Positions 44,328 through 57,983 of a DNA stretch of 64,000 nt are shown here, piece by piece; within the stretch, counting starts at the first letter, position 1, and every line of letters starts with the position of its first letter. This stretch comes from Erythrophleum ivorense (Eukaryota; Streptophyta; Magnoliopsida; Fabales; Fabaceae). The DNA is taken from positions 248,001 to 312,000 of the forward strand of contig JAIUCV010000576.1 in assembly GCA_026724425.1 (NCBI GenBank). Direction: 5' to 3'. The notes under the pieces were generated by a model. That model did no database searches. It was not told the origin of the DNA and saw only the letters and a program-made list of their open reading frames with translations. The translations under genes were made by a program, and so were the position numbers.

Positions 44328-47210
44328 AGAAGGTGATTAGATTGATGTTTACGGTAACTATTTTTTTTGTTTTTGTTTTATGAACTAATTAAGACATAAG
44401 ATCGAAGACCTCTATAAATATTGTATCAATGTTTTTAAATATTATAGTATGATCTCAGTGCGAGAACCTTAAACATCATCTTATATATGTATTGTCTTAT
44501 CAAAATAATTTGATGTTTTTGCAAAAGGTTGGATGCAATCATACAACTAAGTATTTGGTATTGCACTTTGTAAATTTCAGAAGTTTTGGAGGTCAAATAT
44601 CCAATACAATAAATAAACAGATAACCCTAATATAAAAGATATGTGACTAGTTTATCATTCGCGTTCAGATACACTATTTTGCATCAATCATTGTTTATAC
44701 ATCTACCAAAGAAAAAAAAATAAAAAATCTTGATAGATAATGACTGGTAAATTGGAGTAGTATTTGTTATCAAGTCACTTGGGGAGATTGTCGCTGTCAA
44801 TGATACAAAGTTTCACTGTGCCTACGCGTCCGGTTGGAGCAACATTAAAAAGGAAATTGACCCAAAAAAATAAGTAAATTGACGTGAGGTGCATATAATA
44901 TAGATAAAATGTCCGAGAAGAGACAATAAAGGATGCATAAAAGACAAAGAGAGGCTAAAAAAAACGCACTTAACTCATGCAATTACACAAAAGGTTCAAA
45001 TACAAAAATATAAACACATGCACACTCGTGCTTGCTCGGGAACATCTCCTGATTCGTTTCTAATCTAATACTCCTGGATTCCCAACTAATAACATCAATT
45101 TAATATGTCCTCCAAATTATTATACTTTTGGCACCAATCTTACCGAGTTCACTCCACAGGAGTTTCTGTTCAAACCCACTAAATTTGACCCCTACGATCC
45201 TACAATGTTTGAAAAAATAAAAACAAGGAAATCAAGTTAATCAGTATGAGAAACGCCAGAAACATAAAGTAAATATTTTATGAAAACAATTTACTATTTT
45301 TAACTCTTAATGAAAAATAATTTATTTGTAACACCAAATCTTATAGCTCTCAAAATATTAAGAACATAAACTCCTCGACTGAAATGTTAAATTGTGAACA
45401 TAATGAAAGTCGATCATAGTCTGGACCAGCAATACCACTAGATTAACGCAATATTATTACATTAAAATATATGAAATAGTATTAGAAACTCCAGTTATAT
45501 GCTGTTATATTAAAAAATAAATAAAAATATTAACCATACGTACTATCATATTTGTGTGATAACGGCAGAGTATTTAATAGAGTCTATAACCTTAACAATT
45601 AGGTGATCTTATGAATCTGGTGGTTGTAGTAGTTGGTTTTCTTATTGCTCAGTGTATAACATCTAAAAAAGCTAGGGAAAGTTGCATTTCAATTATGACT
45701 TTTTCCTTGTAAAATTTAGTCTGATTACTTACTACTATATGTCAATTAGTTAAATAAAGATTTGGGGTTCCCAAGTAATATGTAACTGAAGCCGAGCCGA
45801 CACAGAGATGAGGCCACCAACGCAAGTGCTGTCCTAGATCACGACCGTCTCTTTTTCCAACGTGATCAATCTCCCCACAAAACCAAAATGTTTATCAGCT
45901 CTTCTTTCTATGCTTTATCTCTTTCTGATCTCTCTCTCCATACATTTTGTAATTCACTGTTAGACATTGAAGGAGACAAACTTTTATCCTTGATTCCCGA
46001 TCTTGTCCATTTTATTTGATCCTTTCCATACTCTGCCTGTCTAATGGACTATTTCATTTGCTCAGGGATTCATCAAGCTCATATCGGTATCAAAACTCAA
46101 ACTAATAAACTAATAATCAACCAACAGGGAACACTGACCTTAATCAATATATTTAAAACATTGTAATTAGTATTGCACATTAGCCATAAGTTAGTCATCA
46201 ATCTTAGCAAAAAAGTTATCAATCTTGTGAAAAATGAAATATCGATTTGACACCAATCACTTCGTCCAAATTTTCTAATCTTTTTAATATAATCTTACAA
46301 GTATATATGTAGATTAAAAAACTATATATGTAGATTGATTTTCATATGATGACTAAATATTTAGATCTATTTATATTAACGTACTTAGATGATTTATCGC
46401 CGATTATTTTTTAATTACCAAGAGGTTTTAGGCTTTTGACCATTTTCAAAAGATTAGGGACCAAAGCATATAATTAGTCTTCTCTCCAACATCCAAAAAT
46501 ATGAACGTGTGATATTCAGACCTTGGTTATTAACCCGACCTTGCATATCCACTATTTTGTGACAAGAAAGTTTTAATACTAATATTTCCTCCGTTCCATT
46601 TTCTTTGTTTCAGAATATAATTCTATGATTTTTCTTTGTTTCAGAATATAAGATGTTTTACAAAGTACTTTTTACAAACTTCAAAAACCATTAATTTTTT
46701 TAATGTAATGAAATTCTTGAAATTTTATTGATTAATATTTATTAAAAAATGATTTAATTAAGAAAATGAATCATTTATTGTTTTTATTAATTTGTATGAA
46801 AAATCTAAAAAATCTTATATTCTGAAATGAAACGGAGGGAGTACTTATTTGCTTTTATGATTGTTTCATAAAAATATAACTATTGACTTTTATTTTACAT
46901 GCGTGCACTTCGAGTCCCAAGATAGTAAGTTTAACCTTCCGTTCCTCAAACTTTCTCCTTGTTTCTTTTCTCCCTACTATCTTCTCTGTGCCCTTTTTCA
47001 ATCAATTATCATATGCTATTTCCACCGCTTTTGTCACATCGCAAACCTTATATATATACACACATCACACATGTCTGTACTCATACACACACCCACACAA
47101 TAATATATATGCACATGCATATCTAGCTTTGTTTAAGTTCTTAACACAAACATCATCATCTAGCTAGAGATATTGTACCTTTTCTTTCTCTCAGTCTTCT
47201 CCTCAAAGAA
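44328..47210. other. 2.9-kb non-coding interval upstream of WIP4
   Basis: No gene was found on either strand. It carries a MITE-like element at about 46.59-46.84 kb, listed separately. The WIP4 promoter lies in the last 300 bp, with a TATATATAC stretch near 47051. The remaining sequence is AT-rich and unremarkable. Confidence 0.5.
46586..46842. mobile_element. MITE with CTCCGTT-type terminal inverted repeats
   Basis: The left end tttcctccgttccattttc and right end gaaatgaaacggagggag form imperfect inverted repeats around about 250 bp. The subterminal sequence tttctttgtttcagaatataa occurs twice near the left end (about 46600 and 46631), and its complement cttatattctgaaat is at the right end. 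The ends are of the same general class as the 24.6-kb MITE. It is non-coding. Confidence 0.7.
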
Positions 47211-49290
47211 ATGTCTGATCCAGCTTTTATCTTCAACAATGGATATGTCGACTACTATGACTGTAGCTTCAACTATTCCACTTCTCTCTCACAGATCTAC
47301 AACTCTCCTGGCAGCTTCTATTACTCTCACCTTACCACAAACCCAATCATCAACACGACAAAGCCTGATTCTACTTTACCTGACTCTCCTCCACTTAAAG
47401 AAGCTCTTCCTCTTCTTAGCTTAAGCCCCATTCATAAGCATCAAGAACCCATTGTTCACCATCATGAGTACTATTTGATGGAGACGACAGAAACTTCTTC
47501 TAATTCAAACTTTCTTAATCAACCCCAAGAAAATCATAATTATGATGTAACCGTGGATCTTCATCTAGGGTTACCAAACCTCGGTAGTAGTGGGAGCAGC
47601 AGCAGCGATATTGTCCTTGATTCCACCGACCACCAAGAGCATCATCATAATTATCATCAAGATCAAGGAGTAGAAGTTCAACTTGCTTCCCATGATGATG
47701 GCTATGGTGGTGTGCCAAGAGGTGATCATCATCATCATCATCACTATTGGATCCCTACTCCTTCTCAGATTTTGATGGGTCCTACACAGTTCTCTTGTCC
47801 TCTCTGCTTTAAGACCTTCAACAGATACAACAACATGCAGGTAAGGATATATTCATCCAATAAACCTAACTCTAATTAGTTGCTGCTTTCCCTAGAATGA
47901 TTTTCAAGATTTGACTTTTTTGTTCTTGAAAATGGTTCTTAATTTATTTAGATTTCTTATTTTCTTCTAAACTATTAATTTTCGTTATTTTCCTCAAATC
48001 TTCATCATGAGATCTACATGCAGCACACACTACGTCTAATTTCATAATAATAAGTACTAGTATAACTCGAGAATAACTTTTCATTTGATGGTACAAGTCA
48101 TCAGCTGTACGATGCATTGATTGATGGCTACGAGATGATCAACAAAAATCAATCAATGGGTTTAAAGTCGAGAAGATCTTCTTTAACCAACAGTCTATTT
48201 CAGACTGACTCTTTCAAACCCTAAAATATGATTAGTCTTCCTCTCCCATTTTTGCTCACTCTTGATTTTTGCGCAGTTCTACTGCACAACACTCATTACC
48301 CTAAAAAGTAAAAGAAAAAGCGGAAAATAATTTAATGTCTTGCAGATTATTTTGTACTCTTCGTGTCTTCACAATTTCTATGGTATATTTTATTCCTATT
48401 AACCCTAAACAATCACATAGCTTTAGATCTTGATCTCATCCACACTTTTGTGTAAGTATTAATGTAATATTACACACAAGATTAAATGATTAGTACAAAA
48501 GATTAAATTATCTAAAAGTACACAAACTACTAATATGATTAGCAGCCGTCAATAGCACAAGAATTAACCGGTAAGTATCTTGAAACAATATGAACTTTCA
48601 GCAATTCTTACTACATGATATTAAGCTAATATTGATCTATTTAGCCATTGCACAAATTTTCGATGTGATTGAATGTTTTGAGATTGGTTTGGATTTTGTT
48701 CTTGCATCTTTTTATTATTTATAAAAACAAAAACAAATGGTTAAGATCCCTTTTTTGTTTATAAGGACGAAATAAATTGTTAAGCTTATGCGCATAACAT
48801 GAAGGTGCTCAATAATTACACATGTTTCTAATTGTTATGATTGAAATGTCATTAGATGCACATGTGGGGACATGGCTCACAATACAGAAAAGGACCGGAG
48901 TCGCTGAGGGGGACACAACCAACGGCGATGCTGAGGCTGCCGTGCTACTGCTGCGCACCGGGATGCAAGAACAACGTCGACCACCCGAGGGCAAGGCCGC
49001 TCAAGGACTTCCGTACGCTTCAAACACATTACAAGCGAAAACACGGTGCGAGGCCCTTTGCTTGTCGTAGGTGTGGAAAGGCTTTTGCGGTCAAAGGAGA
49101 CTGGAGGACGCATGAGAAGAACTGTGGGAAGCTTTGGTACTGCTCATGTGGCTCCGATTTTAAGCACAAGAGATCACTTAAGGACCACGTCAAGGCTTTT
49201 GGGAATGGTCATGTTCCTTGTTGCGGCACTGATTGCTTTGGCGATCATGAGGACGAGGAGGCTGCTTCTGATGTCGAGCAGCATGAATGA
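47211..49290 (+). CDS. WIP4: WIP-domain C2H2 zinc-finger transcription factor, WIP4 type (2 exons, 354 aa)
   Basis: Exons 47211-47840 and 48856-49290, phase 0. The N-terminal half is low-complexity, His/Ser-rich, with a conserved VTVDLHLGLP motif. The WIP domain begins WIPTPSQILMGPTQFSCPLCFKTFNRYNNM, so the intron splits the first C2H2 finger (C196, C199, H212, H216). It continues MHMWGHGSQYRKGPESLRG and CAPGCKNNVDHPRARPLKDFRTLQTHYKRKHG, then ACRRCGKAFAVKGDWRTHEKNCGKLWYCSCGSDFKHKRSLKDHVK. These four-finger proteins are nuclear regulators of root meristem initiation (WIP2/NTT, WIP4, WIP5) and of seed-coat and organ development. The name rests on position between ZTP29 and the RRM gene. Confidence 0.93.
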
Positions 49291-50308
49291 TCATATTTTA
49301 TTTTGTTAAAAGCTTGTGTTTCTTCTTTGTATTTTTTTGTTCGGATTATTATCTATGGTAATAGCAGAAGCTTTAATATTTTGAGGTCTTCCGTTTGAGT
49401 TTTTAGAACGTGTCTTGTTTCATATAGTTAATCTAAATTGTTTTCTTGTTCTGCTCATTTGAGATCATTGACATTTCACGTTAATTTACAAGAGCTCATG
49501 ATAGTGAGACACTTCTCTTACACTTATCTTCGTTCTCTTACATGATTCGTGTAACCGGAAGATCAGAAACAAATTTTCTTTTTGAACACTTGCTACTCAT
49601 CGATATACTTAGTTACATACACAATTACAACCAATTGAGAACTAGCATGAGCAAAAAAACAAAGCATTTATAGTTTGCAAAATTAATTTTTGAAAAGAAC
49701 AAAAAAAAAAAAATCAAAATTTAAGAATAAACACTTATTTTATAGTTGGCAATGTATTAATGTTTTTTGTTTACTAAGAATTTAAATATTTTACATCCAT
49801 TGGTATGTTTCTATAGCAGCTAAGCTAAGCTAATGGATTTGATTTGACCAAATCAAAGTTTTTGATGCTTTTCGTATTTCAACTAAACTTTTTCTAAATT
49901 TTCCAATTTAATATCGGTTTACCCACCCGCTTGTAAATGGTGCTCCGGGTCATAATCGACCCGAGAGAAATCCGGGTCAACATAAACCAGGGGGACAGGG
50001 AAGACGAGAAAGAAGATGGAAGGTTAGGTAGAAAACGAGACGCACGCAAAGGTCAAGCATAATACTGCTCAGTAGGCTAAGAATTTGAAGAGGAAAGCTG
50101 TGGATTAGGGTTTTGAGTCTCCACTTTCCATTGATTAACCCCCAAAACTATCTCTTCCTTCGGGTTTAGATATTCTCCTCGTCTTCGTCTTCTATATACA
50201 CATTCTTCGTCGTCTTTCTCCATTTCTGAAGTCGACTTTGGAATTTTACTTTGAGAAAACTTGGTCGCGTTGATAAAATCTATTGATCAATTACTGTGAG
50301 ATAAATCG
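49291..50308. other. Interval WIP4 to ZTP29
   Basis: It includes the WIP4 3' UTR on the left and the ZTP29 promoter and leader on the right; the leader is pyrimidine-rich, near 50160-50230. I find no gene in between. Confidence 0.55.
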
Positions 50309-53194
50309 ATGGATTCGCAGATGCTCGTGGCGCTTGGACTATCCCTTGTGGGTGGATTAAGTACTTCTTTAGGTTGGTCAATGTTTTTCAAATCCCATGA
50401 ATTGTAATTTCTGAGAGGTGTTTTGTTAAATTTCCGATGTGTCAGATAATCTAAGAATCATCATGATTCATTGTTTAAATGGCGACTGATGTGCTCAAAT
50501 CTGCCTTTGTTTACCAGCTTTGACGAATTGTTTTCGTTACAGCTATTGTCAAAGCTACTTGTAGGAATCATCAATGCTTATTCTGTGATTGTGGCTGTGC
50601 CATCAGATTGTTAATGTTACAAATGCAATGCTGATTTTGTGTTCAATACTTGCTAGTTTCCTAGATATTAACATTTGGTGTCTTTACTAAACATAAGGAA
50701 TTCAAGTTTCTTATTTCTGTTTCCTAGATAGCACGAGAACCTCCAAGCTAGATGAATTTATTTCTTCAATTTAATTGAGTTTCATGTTACTTTTGTAGGT
50801 GCCCTTTTCGTAGTTCTTAGTGATACTCCCAATATGAAGATGCTTGGACTTCTACAGGTGACGCTACATCAAATTTTCCATTCTTAAGTCTCAATATGTA
50901 TTCCATATCCTCTCAAATGTTATTACAGGAGGCTTACAGTTCTAGTAGAGCAAGGTTCTCATAATTTAGTAGAGCCATTTGGTAGAGTTTCATTACTTGC
51001 TATCTTGAAGCGTTATAGGTTGGGTAGTGACTAGAAGTTGTCTTCAAGCGTACCAACATTCTTTTGCTACGAAGCTTTTCACTTTAGAATATTTGATCCA
51101 TAATATTGTAGGTTATTTATCTGATGATAGTAAGTGCTTTCGACAGGGTTTTGCGGCTGGTCTGATGTTGAGCATTTCGTTCCTGGATTTGGCTCATAAT
51201 GCAATAAACTCTATTGGGTTCTTAAAAGGCAATCTCTGGGTTAGTACTTGTGTCCATCTTGTACCTCACTGGTTTTGTTATACAAGTAATATATATTTTT
51301 TCTTCACACTGAAAGTAATATAGTTTTCTAGTCATGCAGTTTTTCGGTGGTGTGATATTCTTTGCATGTATTGCCAAATTCATACCCGAACCAACACTTG
51401 CTCCTTCTACTGACGTGAAAAGAAGAAAGGCAAGAGTGGTTTTTTATTCTAAATAGTGTTCTCTTTCTGCCTGAAATGTTGTGGTTCTATAGTATCCTGA
51501 AAGTTTGGAAAATTTACTGATAACAGAAAAATGGAGACGAGGGAGGTAAGGACATGGCGAAGAAGCACCGCCGGCAAGTCTTATATAGTGGCATTGTTAC
51601 AGCTATTGGTATGCTAACTTTCACTTCCATTTCTTTAGTTTGTTAACCTTTTGTCATCACAGTTTAGGGTGCATTAGTTTAATCTGTAATTTGTTGGCTA
51701 GATGTTTCTACGCTGACTCCTCAAAACCATTACATTAATGTGGTCTTGCAACTCTGAACTCTTCGTATTTAGCAAACTAGTCAATATGTCAAATCACAAT
51801 AATCTGAAAGAGCTAATGACCTGTCTGTTTGTTCAGTCGGGAAGTATCATGTTTCTTGGAGTTCTATAATGTTTTCTTGATTTTAGCGTTATTTTTATAC
51901 TTTTACTCTTTATCTAAACCTTTATGTATATCTTTCTCGCTTTTAACTATAGGAATAAGCTTGCACAATTTTCCAGAAGGGATGGCCGTATTCCTCGGAT
52001 CAATTAAGGTGAGGATTAATGATCATGATGAATTAAAAAAATTTCAGAGAGAACACATTGTCAAATATTATCTCTATGTTCTCTGATGACCTGCATTACC
52101 AGTGTATTAATATCAATCTTTGCTCGTTGGATTCTGCTTCACAGGGCATGCGAGTTGGTGTTAATCTGGCTTTGGCAATCGCTTTACACAACATTCCCGA
52201 GGTACAGATTTTGTAACCATTAGTCATATCTACCGAATTACCTAGCTCACCTTATTAAAAGAAACCTAGAAAGAATATCATGTCTTATTTATTTATTTTT
52301 GCTATGTTTCCTGTTTAAGTGTGTGTTTCCACTATAAACTAATCTCAAAAACGACTATTGTTCATTTCTCTGATTCGACGTGCTTCTCTTGCTGCTCTGG
52401 TGTGATATTTTCAGGGTGTTGCGGTTGCACTTCCCATTTATTTTGCAACAGAGAGGTACGAACATGTTTGCATACGGATTCACATTTATTATTCTACCCA
52501 CGTTGTATATATATGAGAATAGGATATATGCAGTTCATATATACTCCGGGGTCGTATTCATCCCAAATCAATATTATGCATGTAACAGCAAATGGCAGGC
52601 ATTCAAATTGGCAACGCTCTCTGGCTTAGCTGAGCCTCTAGGTGTAATCATCGTGGGTAAGTTGCACTGGTTTCTTCCTTCATGCATGGTTCCTCTTCTG
52701 TACAAGTACCTGTTCTCTTAAGAGTATTGAGAGAGTATCATCAATTGATATATCTTCCTTGCAATGCAGCTTATCTATTCCCGAAATCCTTGAGTCCAGA
52801 AATCCTTGAAGGCTTGTTGGGAGCAGGTAAGTAGTAACTTTGTAGGAAATCGACACTTCATAGTAAAATCATTGGAAATAGAAACGAATCAATACAAAAT
52901 TTGTTGTTTGTATGATGCAGTTGGTGGAATCATGGCTTTCCTAACGTTGCACGAAATGCTTCCTTTGGCATTTGATTATGCTGGACAGAAACAAGCTGTG
53001 AAGGCTGTGTTTGTTGGCATGGCCTGTATGTCTGCAAGGTAAGAACGTGAATCCAAAAACCCGAGGCTTTGAAATAGCGTTTGCATCCTTGGTTCCTCTC
53101 TGTAGTAGTTTATGGTTTTGATGATGTGTTTGTTCTCTGTTTTTGCAGTCTTTACTTTCTGGAGCTGAGTTTGCCTGAGACGATGAGCTTGTAA
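50309..53194 (+). CDS. ZTP29: ZTP29, ZIP-family zinc transporter (12 exons, 276 aa)
   Basis: Exons: 50309-50372, 50799-50857, 51147-51239, 51340-51429, 51527-51608, 51953-52008, 52145-52201, 52415-52455, 52589-52656, 52770-52826, 52921-53038, 53149-53194. All phases close and give 276 residues, the length I recall for ZTP29. It has about eight membrane segments. The ZIP metal-binding motifs are HNFPEG (about 134-139) and HNIPEG (about 163-168), with HEMLPLAFDYAG near the C-terminus. The family is GufA/ZIP11-like; the thaliana protein is reported in the ER and to move zinc under salt stress. Intron 4 appears to use a GC donor (AAG|GCAAGA at 51430); a GT donor six bases downstream also keeps frame and would add two residues (A, R). 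Confidence 0.94.
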
Positions 53195-53735
53195 GTTAAA
53201 ATTATGTCATTTGTGCAATAATTGCCTCCTCAAAGACAGAAAATCAGTCTCTGGAGTATAGTCTCTTTGTATCTGTGAAGACAGTAAAATACTAAAATCT
53301 GTATAAACAAATGAGTATTCATTTTTAAATTCAATGGAATAATCTCTTTTTATAACAGAAGTTCAGAGTTTTCACTTAATATAATCTTTACCAATTTGTG
53401 GCAAATGGCACTTTTTAAACCCATGTGATCATCTGTGGAATAAAGATGCTTTTGCAAAAATAGAAGTTTCTTTCTTTTTTTATTCGAGACTCGTTCAAAC
53501 AATCCAATGACTATTTTGTTTTTGCTTTTTATTCATTCCTAAATTTAGCAACAAAAATTAGAGAATCCTGTCTTGCTAATTGATGGCAGACCTTAAAACT
53601 CTCTCTGTTTCTCCTTCCCTATTTTGTTGTAATATAAATACCTTCACCACTTTCACCTCTAAGGCATCACATAATAATAAAACCCAAAACAAACATCAAA
53701 AATAAATAAAAAACAAAAAATAAACAAAAGAAATA

Positions 53736-53927
53736 ATGGAAATGAGGAACATGAACAACTTCTTTGTCGCCCTCTTTGTCTCGGCTGTGTTAGTGAGCTC
53801 AGCCACGGCGGCTACCATGGAGTCTCCAGCACCAGCACCAGGTACTTCATCCGCCACCATGGACTTTCCGGTGGTTGGCTCCATCGTTGCTGCATCACTC
53901 TCCGCCCTCTTTGCTCTCTTGCAGTAA
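53736..53927 (+). CDS. AGP40: AGP40, GPI-anchored arabinogalactan peptide (63 aa)
   Basis: A single-exon 63-residue precursor. The signal peptide runs to about residue 25 (NNFFVALFVSAVLVSSATA). The short mature core TMESPAPAPGTSSA has the Ala-Pro repeats that are hydroxylated and O-glycosylated in AG-peptides. The C-terminal hydrophobic GPI-attachment signal is VVGSIVAASLSALFALLQ. The mature peptide would be only about 12-20 residues, anchored at the outer plasma membrane. In other species AG-peptides of this class are pollen-rich; tissue is not visible here. It lies 540 bp downstream of ZTP29. Confidence 0.9.
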   Translation: MEMRNMNNFFVALFVSAVLVSSATAATMESPAPAPGTSSATMDFPVVGSIVAASLSALFALLQ

Positions 53928-54255
53928 AGAGATATATAGAGGAGGGCTTCTCAGAGATTATACATAACAAAACTCTTTTTTTTTGTTCTGATTTGTTCCT
54001 TAGAATCTATGCAAAATAATTTTGTTAAATAACCCATTTTGATGTATAATCTCATTGTGTAAGCTATTACACAGATATATTATGAGTAAATGATAACAAT
54101 AATGTATAATAATAATAATAACATTATCCTATGTAAGTGCCATTGATCAAGTTTTATAAATCTGATCATTAATACTCTCATTGCTTTTCGATTTAATGTC
54201 TTTAATACACAAAATGGTCACACGAAAAAAAAAGGGTTGTGGTTAGTGTTTCTTT

Positions 54256-56602
54256 TCAAGAATTGGCTTCATCATCGTTTTGCTTTCTCTTTACATTCAT
54301 GAGACTTTTGGTAAGCCAAATCGCGGTTTCTCTGGATGAAACTGTTTCATCACCAAAAGGCTTCAAGACTCCTTCGAGCTCATCGAACTTTTCTTGCCTA
54401 AGTAAACCTGCACAAAGCTCCAGCAAAGATTCCAATGCTTCTGCTCTCTCCTCGCTCCTCGGGCTCTTCTTCTGAAACTCGCGAAGCAGCGTTAATGTGC
54501 TGATCAACGACATTTCTTGGCTCTTTGCTGGTCTCTCTTTCTCTTTTGAACAAGAACTCGTATTCTTGTTTCTCTTCTCTATTTCCTCTGCTTCTTCCGC
54601 TACTATCTGATTATGTTTAATGGGTGTTTTCGCGGATTTGGGAGTAGCGTTCTTTGGAGGGAGACGGGTCTCGCCTGTTCTGTTCTCGTAGGTGTTGTGT
54701 TCTGATTTGGAAACAACCGGTTTGAAAACAGGAGACAGATTTTGGCATTGTTGAAGATATGGGTGTAAGTGAGGATGTCTTAACAATTCTGCAGCCTGTA
54801 AAAGAACATTTTACGGTTAGAAAAGAAAAGCCATGAAGAAACTTTATGGAACTCATGATCATCAACTCACAGTTGGTCTATGTTCAGGGTTCTTGCGCAA
54901 CATACTTTTAATCAGTCTTTTTCTGCAAAAACATTCATATAACATAAACTCTCAAAATCTTGTCTAAGGCACTAAACTAAATATACATATGCATACTTAC
55001 AATGAAGAGGAATACATGACTGGGAGAGGAGAAAGCGAAGAGCGGTTAATCTTGTTGATGAGTCCAGCCATGTCCTGTTTCCAAGAAACAGAGTTTTCAA
55101 GAAGCTCGAAAGAAAATTTCAGATTTTAACACAAGACCCAATGAGACAAGATTCTTACAGGAGCCTTGAAGGCTGGTTGATGTGCAGCTACTTCAAACAT
55201 ACAACAACCTGTAAAGCCAAATCTTTGTGAGAAACCCAAGAACAAGAATTTAAAGAGACCAAAAGTTTTTTGGGGATAATGTAAAGTTAAAGAAGAAAAA
55301 GATATAACCTAAAGACCAAATATCAGATTTGTAACCATAAGGTATATCTGCAAGAAGTTCAGGGCACATGTAGTTTGGTGTCCCAACCATCTACAAAACA
55401 AGAAGAATGATTTAGAAAAAACTTCGGAGGTAAAAGGTATAAATCACAATGGAATATAAACATTACCGAGGAAGCAAGGTCATCTTTGCCTAGAAGTTTT
55501 GCAAGGCCAAAGTCACCTGAAAAAGAGACAATTCAGGATCTAGAAACAGCTTCTTTGAGAAGTAACATTAGAGATGATTTTCAATCTGATTTTCTTTACC
55601 TAATCGAATCTCATTTTCTTTGGTGAGGAATATGTTGGAGCACTGGAAAACATGAAATCAAGTGTTAATGGATGCTCTGTTACATTGAAGCAAAAGAAGC
55701 ATTGAGAGCAATAGATGTTGAATTAACCTTAAGGTCACGGTGAAGAACTCGATTGTTATGGAGGTAATCTATAGCCAACAGTAGCTGAACCATCCATCTG
55801 CAGAGTTTCTACAGAGAAGATACAATCCTAAGTTAAGATTCAATATCACTTCATTATCTTTACCAAATAGTTTTCTTTAAATGATTGCTCACTTCTTCGG
55901 ATGCGAATACTCCTCTAGCTTTCTTTATCATCTGAGTCCTGCATTTACCAAAAAAATCAGTTAAAGAAACCACTAGAGTATATTATCAAGAACCATAAAT
56001 TTTTTGAATATGAAGTGATTGCCTTACATGTCTCCACCCTCACAATAACTAGTTACAATGCATACACAATCCTGCATAACCAAGAAGTTAGAATTCTCTG
56101 CAAAGTTTGTGCTTGATGATGAGTTTTGAAAAAAAGACTATATCACCTTTTCAACCCATGAATCTTTGTACTCCACAATATAAGGACTCTTAAGCTTAGA
56201 TATCAAACTCATCTAGTTTTCCAATCAGAGAGACAAAGAAAGAAAGAAAAACATATTTTGAGTTTCAAGAATCCTGGTTGGATATAATCAAGATTCATTC
56301 ACTAGTTAAAAAATCTTGCTAAGGTAATTAATAACCTCTTGGATCGCAGCAAGCTTGCATCTCTCTGTTTGTTTAGCCAAACGAATCTTCTTCACTACAT
56401 ACCTACAAAGAATTAATCCATATATCTGATCTCAAACCAGATCAAATAAAGACAAAAAACTGCACAAATTTCTTTTAAATCACCTTCTTCTCTCGGACTT
56501 GTGAATTACAAGAAAAGCAGAACCGAAAGCGCCTCTTCCAATCTGTTCCACAACTTCATAATCATCCATCTTCGAACCTGTTTCACTTATCTTGTTTGCC
56601 AT
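54256..56602 (-). CDS. NEK5: NEK5, NIMA-related serine/threonine kinase (13 exons, 437 aa)
   Basis: Exons (minus): 56602-56484, 56402-56336, 56212-56147, 56071-56028, 55938-55893, 55808-55728, 55642-55600, 55516-55467, 55390-55309, 55208-55159, 55074-55001, 54922-54871, 54795-54256; every phase matches. Kinase domain about 15-270: P-loop GRGAFG (22-27), VVKK with the catalytic Lys at about 44, catalytic loop HRDLKCSN (137-144), DFG (157-159), activation loop with MVGTPNYMCPEL. The HRDLKCSN variant and GTPNYMCPE are typical of plant NEKs. The 165-residue tail is basic and then helical, with a possible coiled coil (ALESLLELCAGLLRQEKFDELEGVL). Plant NEKs phosphorylate tubulin and control directional cell growth; NEK5 and NEK6 are close relatives. 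No catalytic residue is missing. Confidence 0.94.
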
Positions 56603-57983
56603 CTGTGAGATCTTCTTCTGTCGGTTTAAAAGGATTAAACTTTCGCAAGATTTTAATGTTCAATGGAGCCTCTACGCTTAAGAGGATTCATATAAAAGCC
56701 ATGAGCATTAAATTCTGTGAGAATCAAGAATTAAAGGATCAGGCAAGAAGAAACAAAAAAACTGGGACCCTTTGACCAAATTTTGATTTTGAAATATCGT
56801 AAAGAAGAAAGTTTCGTAATTTCATTTGTTTTTTTGTCTTTTTCCCTTTTTGAACAAGATGGGGAGGGAAGATTTGAAGATGAAGCAAAGAAAGGTCAGA
56901 GAAAGTGAGGGAAAATTATTTAAATGAAAAAAAAAAAATATTAAAGAAAAAGAGAGAGGAAGAAGATTCAATTGACAGGTAAGACGACCAAAGCAATTTT
57001 GCTTGAGATTTCAGACTGTTGTTGTTGACATGTTTGTTGTTATTATCACGTATAGTGCTTTTTTTTTATTGTTGTTCATATGTCTCTTTCACACTTTTAC
57101 ACTTTTAGACAAAAAAACATTCTCTGAGTTTATATTTGTTTTATTATCTATCATCCATCCTTTGGGTCGTTAAGAGTGTATAAGATTTAGATTCTGTCTG
57201 AGATAATATTGACCCAAACCAAATGTGAATTTCATGACTTTTGTTACATAATTGTTTTACCAACCAAAGAAAATCTGTGCAGTCTCAAGATCTCCTCTTA
57301 ATGTTTTGGTTGGACCATATCTTAAACTCTTTTGGTTAGAAGTTAGAACCACCAAATAATAAATATTGTCACAATATTAACATTGCTCTTTTAAAATATA
57401 TATATTAAAAAGAGGATACAAGATTACACTTTACTATGTGCTTCTGTGTAGAGTCTTTATTCAGTTTTTGTCAAGCTTCTTTGTTTTCAGTTTTCACTAC
57501 TGAGTTTGTTTAGCTATGGCTTCCTATTATGTACCGTACATGAACACGTGTTTTCAAACATCATATAAAAGTTGAAACGAAAAAAGTAACTGTTACAGAA
57601 TTTGTAACAAATAAGTCCTCAGGACATGTTTACTTATGTTAAGTCAAGAAGATTTGAAGTCATCACAAATAAAAAATATTCAAAAACAATACAACAACAA
57701 CAACAAAAAAAAACAAAAGAATATGGTAAATGAAAATTCGGAAGATATTGTGTAATATAACAAACCGTTAATGCCAGGATCAAACTTCAGTCGTACTAGA
57801 AAACTGCAAAGTAATACCGTGATTGAAATATATAGAAGAATCCTCAGGGAAATCAATTGACATCAAAGACAACACATATTTAATGCACTCTTAATGTTGT
57901 AAGAGAATGCACTCTTTAGTGTTGTTATAAGACATTTCACATTTGCAATTTTGCATTACTATAGTAGACAATATCTTAACGCT
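56603..57983. other. NEK5 promoter region and 3' flank of the first proline-rich gene
   Basis: The first 400 bp contain the NEK5 leader and promoter (A-rich and GA-rich, about 56860-56965). The rest is AT-rich. From about 57.65 kb the sequence is homologous to the 3' flank of the second proline-rich gene (see the tandem duplication entry). Confidence 0.5.

Noticed and set aside
54239..54475. 78-aa plus-strand ORF at the NEK5 3' end
   Set aside because: Antisense shadow of the NEK5 C-terminal tail.
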